From contig NZ_CP033073.1 of the NCBI RefSeq assembly GCF_003675325.1, positions 7,626,001 through 7,690,000 of the forward strand: a stretch of DNA of 64,000 bases, written 5' to 3'. Both the position numbers and the translations under genes were made by a program. Below, one piece after another: positions 59,784 through 64,000 of the stretch. The DNA is from Streptomyces dangxiongensis. Its GTDB lineage: Bacteria > Actinomycetota > Actinomycetes > Streptomycetales > Streptomycetaceae. Within the stretch, counting starts at the first letter, position 1. The number at the start of each line of letters is the position of its first letter. The notes under the pieces are model-generated. The model worked only from the letters and a program-made list of their open reading frames with translations. It had not been told where the DNA came from and did not search any database.

Positions 59784-62690
59784 ATGCGTCTGCGGGCAGC
59801 TCATCTCATTGGCCGTGAGGCCGAAGTCACCGAGCTCGGCGAATCGTTGCAGGATCTGGACCGGTCACGCGGAGGCACGGCGTTTCTGGTCGGAGAGGGG
59901 GGAATCGGTAAGTCGCGGCTGGTCGCCGAGTTGATCGGATCGGCACTGGACGCCGGCGTCCGGGTCCTGAGGGGCCGGAGCAGCACCATCGGACCGATGG
60001 TGCCGCTCCGGCCGCTCACCGAGGCCCTGATGCCGCTCTCCCGCGGCGGGGTGACACCCGACGAGGCGAGCCTCGGGCCGTACCGCCCGGTGCTCGGGCG
60101 GCTCATCCCGGGCTGGAGCACCGGCGCCCCCGACCAGGGATCGACGGTGGTGCTCGCCGAGGCGGTCCTGCGGCTGCTCGCCTCCGCCGGCCGCGAGAAG
60201 GGCTGCCTGCTCGTGCTGGAGGACCTGCACGACGCCGACACCGAGACCCTCGCCGTCGTCGAGTACCTGGTGGACAACCTGGAACAGCAGCCGCTGATGC
60301 TGGTGGCGACCATCCGGTCGGAGCCCGGCGAGGCGCTGCGCCTCGCCGAGTCCGCCGGGCGCCGTGGCAGCGCGACGGTGTTCCGGCTGGCACCGCTGGA
60401 CGCCGACCAGGTCGGCCGGATGATCGCCTCCTGCCTGGACACCGACCCCGGCCTGATGCCCGCCGAGGTGCTCCTCCAGATGTGGGAGGACAGCGCGGGC
60501 ATCCCGTTACTGGTCGAGGAGCTCCTCCAGGGCGCGGTCGCCGGCGGCTCGCTCGTCCGCGAGGGCGCCGCCTGGCGGGTGGTCGGCGACCTGCGCCGCA
60601 ACATGCCCAGGGCGCTGCTGGAGGGCGCCATCCACCGCATCGACCAGCTCGGCCCGCAAGGGCGGACCCTCCTCTCCGCCGCCGCCGTGCTGGGCCGGCG
60701 GTTCCCCCTGTCGGTGCTCCAGTTGATGACCGGCGTCGACGACCGGAGCCTGCTCACCCACCTGCACGCGAGCGTGGCCGCCCGGCTGGTCGCGGCCGAC
60801 GAACCCGCCCCCGACTGGTACGCGTTCCAGCATCCGCTGACCGCCGAGGCGCTGCTCGCGCAGCTCACCCCGACCGCCCGGGCCGCCCTGTCCCACCAGG
60901 CCGCGAACGCGATCGAGGCCCTCAACCCCGGCCTGCCGGGCGACTGGTGCCCACTGGCGGCGACCCTGCGCGCCGACGCCGGCGACCCCGTCCGGGCCGG
61001 CCGGCTGTTCACCGAGGCCGGGCGCCGTGCCCTCGCCGACGGCTCGGTCGGATCCGCGGTCGCCCTGCTCGACCGCGCCGAGCGGTTGCTGGCGGGGGGC
61101 GGCGACTTCGCCGCCCGCGCCGAAGCCCTGGAGGCACTCCTGCCCGCGCTCGCGGAGACCGGCGACCTGACCCGCGCCCTCAGCCTCTCCGGCAGCCTGC
61201 GCGAACTCGTCGGAGCCGGCCTGGGCGCGGCCCGGCTGGCGGCCCTGCACACCCGCCTCGCGCACGTGGCGTACCGGGCGGGTCGCTGGGCCGACGGCAA
61301 CAACCAGATCGAACGGGCCCGCGCCCTGCTGGGGACGGCGCCGGACGAGGCCCACACCGCGCTCACCGACGTGGTGGAGGCGTACCTGTGCCTCGACACG
61401 CCCGGACAGGACCGCACCCAGCGGGCCGAGCGGCTGGCCCGGGCCGCGCTCGGCACCGCCGAGCGGCACGGCCTGCCCCTGGTCGCCTGCCAGGCGTGGG
61501 AGCTGCTGGGCGTGGTCGCCCGCGAACGCGACCTGTCGGAGGCCAGCACCTACCTGGAACGGGCGATGAGCACCGCCGAGCGGCACAGCCTGCCGCTCCA
61601 GCGGATGTACGCGCTCACCCGCCTCGGCGGCATCCGCTGGCTGGACGACGGCAGCACCGCCACCCTGGACGAGGCCCGCACGGAGGCACGCCGGCTGGGC
61701 GCGGTCACCGTCGTCTACGACATCGACGGAATCCTCACCCTGCACGATGTGCTGTGCGGCCGGTTCACCGAGGCCCGGGCGCTGGGCGACGAGACGCTGA
61801 CCATGGCAGCCCGCCTGAAGCTGACACCCGTGGCCCGCTACCTGCTGATGACCCGCTCGGTGCTGGCGGCCCACCAGGGCGACCGGACCGCCATGGAGGA
61901 GGCCTTGACCGACTTCAGACGCTGGGGCGGGAACTGCTCACCCGAGGAGCCGCTGGCCCTCGGCCTGGCCCAGGTCTTCTGCGCCCTCCTGGAGGAGGAC
62001 CGGGACCGGGCGGCCCGGAACATGGCCGACCTCCAGGCGCTGGAGGCCGAGAACCCGACCACCTTCCACCTGAGTGGACGGCACGGCCTCGGCCTGCTGC
62101 TCGACACCCTGGACGGCCGGGCCGACCGCGACCACCTCGACCGGGTGGCCGCCAGTGCCGCGGGACGGATGCGGTGGAACCGCCACTTCGTCCTGCTCGC
62201 CGAGGCCGTCCTGCTCGGCCGGGAGGGCCGGCCGGAGCCGGCCGGACGCACGGCACTTCTCGCCCAGAAGGCGGGCGCGCTCTACCCCACCGCCCGCCAC
62301 CTCGGGCAGCGGCTGGTCGCGGAGGAGGCCCACGCGCTGAGCTGGGGCGATCCGGAAAGATGGCTGCGGGAAGCCGAGCACCACTTCCGCGAGACCTCCG
62401 CCACCGCGGTGGTCGGCGCTTGCCGGACCCTCCTCCGCGCGATCGGCGCGCCGGTACGCCAGCACCGCACCGGCAGCGATCAGATCCCGCCGGAGCTGCG
62501 CCTCAGGGGCATGACGGTCCGCGAGTACGAGATCTTCCGGCTGCTGGCCGACCGCCCCAGCAACAAGGACATCGCCGCCCGGCTCTTCATATCGCCGCGC
62601 ACCGTCGAGAAACACGTCGCCAGCCTGATCGCCAAGACCGGGCTGCCCAACCGCTCCCAGCTCTGCGCCCTGGCGGCGGAGCAGTCCTGA
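59784..62690 (+). CDS. LAL-type (large ATP-binding LuxR) transcriptional activator with TTA codon
   Basis: A 968-residue regulator. The AAA/NTPase part has Walker A GEGGIGKSR near 38-46 and Walker B LLVLEDLHDAD near 143. A long TPR-like helical region follows, and the C-terminal LuxR HTH is MTVREYEIFRLLADRPSNKDIAARLFISPRTVEKHVASLI near 910-950. Codon 242 (60507-60509) is TTA, so translation should depend on bldA tRNA. GGAGG lies only one base before the ATG at 59784, an unusually tight spacing. It is probably the pathway-specific activator of cluster 2 or of the LanM part. Confidence 0.93.
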   Translation: MRLRAAHLIGREAEVTELGESLQDLDRSRGGTAFLVGEGGIGKSRLVAELIGSALDAGVRVLRGRSSTIGPMVPLRPLTEALMPLSRGGVTPDEASLGPYRPVLGRLIPGWSTGAPDQGSTVVLAEAVLRLLASAGREKGCLLVLEDLHDADTETLAVVEYLVDNLEQQPLMLVATIRSEPGEALRLAESAGRRGSATVFRLAPLDADQVGRMIASCLDTDPGLMPAEVLLQMWEDSAGIPLLVEELLQGAVAGGSLVREGAAWRVVGDLRRNMPRALLEGAIHRIDQLGPQGRTLLSAAAVLGRRFPLSVLQLMTGVDDRSLLTHLHASVAARLVAADEPAPDWYAFQHPLTAEALLAQLTPTARAALSHQAANAIEALNPGLPGDWCPLAATLRADAGDPVRAGRLFTEAGRRALADGSVGSAVALLDRAERLLAGGGDFAARAEALEALLPALAETGDLTRALSLSGSLRELVGAGLGAARLAALHTRLAHVAYRAGRWADGNNQIERARALLGTAPDEAHTALTDVVEAYLCLDTPGQDRTQRAERLARAALGTAERHGLPLVACQAWELLGVVARERDLSEASTYLERAMSTAERHSLPLQRMYALTRLGGIRWLDDGSTATLDEARTEARRLGAVTVVYDIDGILTLHDVLCGRFTEARALGDETLTMAARLKLTPVARYLLMTRSVLAAHQGDRTAMEEALTDFRRWGGNCSPEEPLALGLAQVFCALLEEDRDRAARNMADLQALEAENPTTFHLSGRHGLGLLLDTLDGRADRDHLDRVAASAAGRMRWNRHFVLLAEAVLLGREGRPEPAGRTALLAQKAGALYPTARHLGQRLVAEEAHALSWGDPERWLREAEHHFRETSATAVVGACRTLLRAIGAPVRQHRTGSDQIPPELRLRGMTVREYEIFRLLADRPSNKDIAARLFISPRTVEKHVASLIAKTGLPNRSQLCALAAEQS
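60507..60509 (+). promoter_or_regulatory. TTA (bldA) codon 242 of the LAL regulator gene
   Basis: In-frame TTA encoding Leu in GIPLLVEEL. In Streptomyces this restricts production of pathway activators to late growth through the bldA tRNA. Confidence 0.8.
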
Positions 62691-62881
62691 CCCCGGACAG
62701 GCCCCCGCCCCGGTGCGACGCCCGCCCGGAACGGCCGGACACGGGCCGCCCGTCGCGTGCCGCCTCGGGTCCCTCGGGCTGATCGACACTGTATAAGGGG
62801 GTGAATGCCGGGGATGCCCGGCGACCCGCGTCGCCGAGGGATGCGCGGGTCCCGTGGCAGCGACCGGAAGGGCCAGGCGGT

Positions 62882-63598
62882 ATGGCGCGTACGCGTGCGG
62901 ATGCGAGCGTCAGGCATCCTCGACATGAGCGCAGGGGCGAGGCACGGCTGCCGGCCGTTGTGGCGACGCTCGCCGCCATCGCTCTGTACCTGGTCCTGCC
63001 GCAACGGCTGTTGGTCGCTCCCCGTTACGTGCTGCCCGCCCTGGAGTGTCTGCTGCTCATCCCGCTCATCGCGATCAACCCGAAGCGTCTGACCCGGCAG
63101 ACCAAGGCCTTCCGGGTGTGCTCGCTGACGCTCGTGGCCGTCATCGCGGTCAGCAATCTCGTGGCACTGACCATCCTGATCCATGAGCTGGTGTACGCAG
63201 GGGTGAAGGACGGCCGCTCCCTGCTGGTGGCGGCGCTGCAGGTCTGGCTCACCAACATCATCGTCTTCGGTCTGGCCTACTGGGAACTGGACCGGGGCGG
63301 CCCTGTCAGCCGCACCCAGGCGCCCCGCTCCGCTCTGCCCCTGGCGGACTTCCGTTTCTCGCAGGACGAGAACGACGACGCCGTCCAGGAAGTCGCCGAC
63401 GGCGCGAGCGGCGCGTCGGACTGGGTCCCCACTCTGGTGGACTACCTGTATGTGTCCGTCACCAACTCCACGGCCTTCAGTCCGACCGACACGATGCCGC
63501 TGTCGACCCGCGCGAAAGTCATGATGAGCGTGCAGAGCATCTCCGCCCTCATGACCTCACTCCTCGTGATCGCACGAGCCGTCAGCATCCTGCACTGA
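62882..63598 (+). CDS. DUF1345-like integral membrane protein
   Basis: A 238-residue protein with about five hydrophobic segments (VVATLAAIALYLVLP, YVLPALECLLLIPLIAI, SLTLVAVIAVSNLVALTILI, VWLTNIIVFGLAYW, and the last at the C-terminus). The block YLYVSVTNSTAFSPTDTMPLSTRAKVMM near the end recalls DUF1345/ion-channel-like membrane proteins. The ATG at 62882 is chosen for AGGCGG upstream and because the longer frame from the GTG at 62801 adds a basic, unstructured segment. TATAAG before 62800 may belong to a promoter. It appears unrelated to cluster 2. Confidence 0.75.
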   Translation: MARTRADASVRHPRHERRGEARLPAVVATLAAIALYLVLPQRLLVAPRYVLPALECLLLIPLIAINPKRLTRQTKAFRVCSLTLVAVIAVSNLVALTILIHELVYAGVKDGRSLLVAALQVWLTNIIVFGLAYWELDRGGPVSRTQAPRSALPLADFRFSQDENDDAVQEVADGASGASDWVPTLVDYLYVSVTNSTAFSPTDTMPLSTRAKVMMSVQSISALMTSLLVIARAVSILH

Positions 63599-63698
63599 CC
63601 GCCGTTCCCGGAGCGGCGATCCCGGCCCGTCACCTGCCCCGGCGCCTGTGGGAGCGGCGGGGCAGGCCCGGCCGGGGTCGTTGCCGGTGCGGTGTGTG

Positions 63699-64000
63699 TC
63701 AGTTGTCGGACTCCGGCGACGGGAGGTAGGCGCCGGGCACGTCGTCGGGGGTGTGGATCTTCTTCTCGCCGGGGTACGGGCGCGTCCAGTTGTGGGTCTG
63801 GTACCAGGTGAGGTGGTTCATCTGAGCCGGGTTGGCGTAGTCGGGGACGGCATGGGGGCCGGTCAGGTGCTGCTTGGACTTCCAGGCGTCCCACGCGGCG
63901 GCGAGGGACTTCTTGTCCGCCGGCGTCCTCGTCGCCGGTACGGCCGCTGCCTCGGGGTCCTGCGCGGCGGGCGTGTCCACGCCGCAGGACGGCGGGGTCT
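63699..64000 (-). CDS. Secreted or lipoprotein-like hypothetical protein (partial, C-terminal part)
   Basis: The minus strand is open from the right edge of the window to a stop at 63699, about 100 residues. It starts inside TPPSCGVDTPAAQ, which could be just after a lipobox cysteine. The rest reads KKSLAAAWDAWKSKQHLTGPHAVPDY and MNHLTWYQTHNWTRPYPGEKK. No family was recognised. The true start lies outside the window. Confidence 0.55.
   Translation of the reverse strand, partial: TPPSCGVDTPAAQDPEAAAVPATRTPADKKSLAAAWDAWKSKQHLTGPHAVPDYANPAQMNHLTWYQTHNWTRPYPGEKKIHTPDDVPGAYLPSPESDN

Overview
The window is high-GC DNA with very high third-position GC, GTG starts, dense ATGA/GTGA stop-start overlaps and very rare TTA codons. 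This points to Streptomyces or a close actinomycete. No tRNA, rRNA, CRISPR array or insertion sequence was seen. Every function is read from sequence motifs and recalled family knowledge; no search was run.

Layout. 1-7.8 kb is accessory or housekeeping DNA: a cut-off XRE regulator, an Imm49-type immunity protein, a DEAD-box RNA helicase, a paired SMR exporter, a DsbA/FrnE-like oxidoreductase with a nucleoside deaminase, and a MarR regulator. 8.2-17.9 kb is a compact plus-strand biosynthetic operon (cluster 1): AMP ligase, acyl carrier protein, ectoine-synthase-like cupin, PltE-type dehydrogenase, transglutaminase-like protein, Asp/Glu-racemase-fold protein without its cysteines, an 81-residue unknown, chorismatase, class II DAHP synthase, luciferase-like flavoenzyme and MFS exporter. 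It looks like a pathway joining a carrier-bound amino or acyl group to a chorismate-derived acid. 18-21.8 kb holds a zinc-ribbon protein, a membrane-anchored XRE protein, and a TetR regulator divergent from a quinone-oxidoreductase-like gene with three phased operators.

22-62.7 kb is a large nonribosomal peptide locus (cluster 2). SbnA/SbnB-like enzymes should make L-2,3-diaminopropionate, and an EctB-like aminotransferase should make 2,4-diaminobutyrate. An altered ornithine-carbamoyltransferase homologue may carbamoylate one of these. Two plus-strand NRPS proteins (four modules plus a thioesterase with a cysteine nucleophile) follow a SyrP/TauD-type hydroxylase. A third NRPS module starts a minus-strand operon with two short LanB-like proteins (glutamylation-domain type, no elimination domain), a free carrier protein, a free adenylation domain and a Thr/Ser-dehydratase-like enzyme. 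Next to it lie a full class II lanthipeptide synthetase (LanM), a 68-residue candidate precursor with one cysteine, and three LuxR-type regulators. This mixture of NRPS, tRNA-dependent LanB-like and LanM chemistry is the best candidate for an undescribed system.

Both clusters look bldA-dependent: the chorismatase and the large LuxR regulator each carry a TTA codon. Three apparent indels (two in the second NRPS gene, one at the hydroxylase start) are probably sequence errors but need checking. 62.9-64 kb holds a membrane protein and a cut-off, possibly lipoprotein gene.
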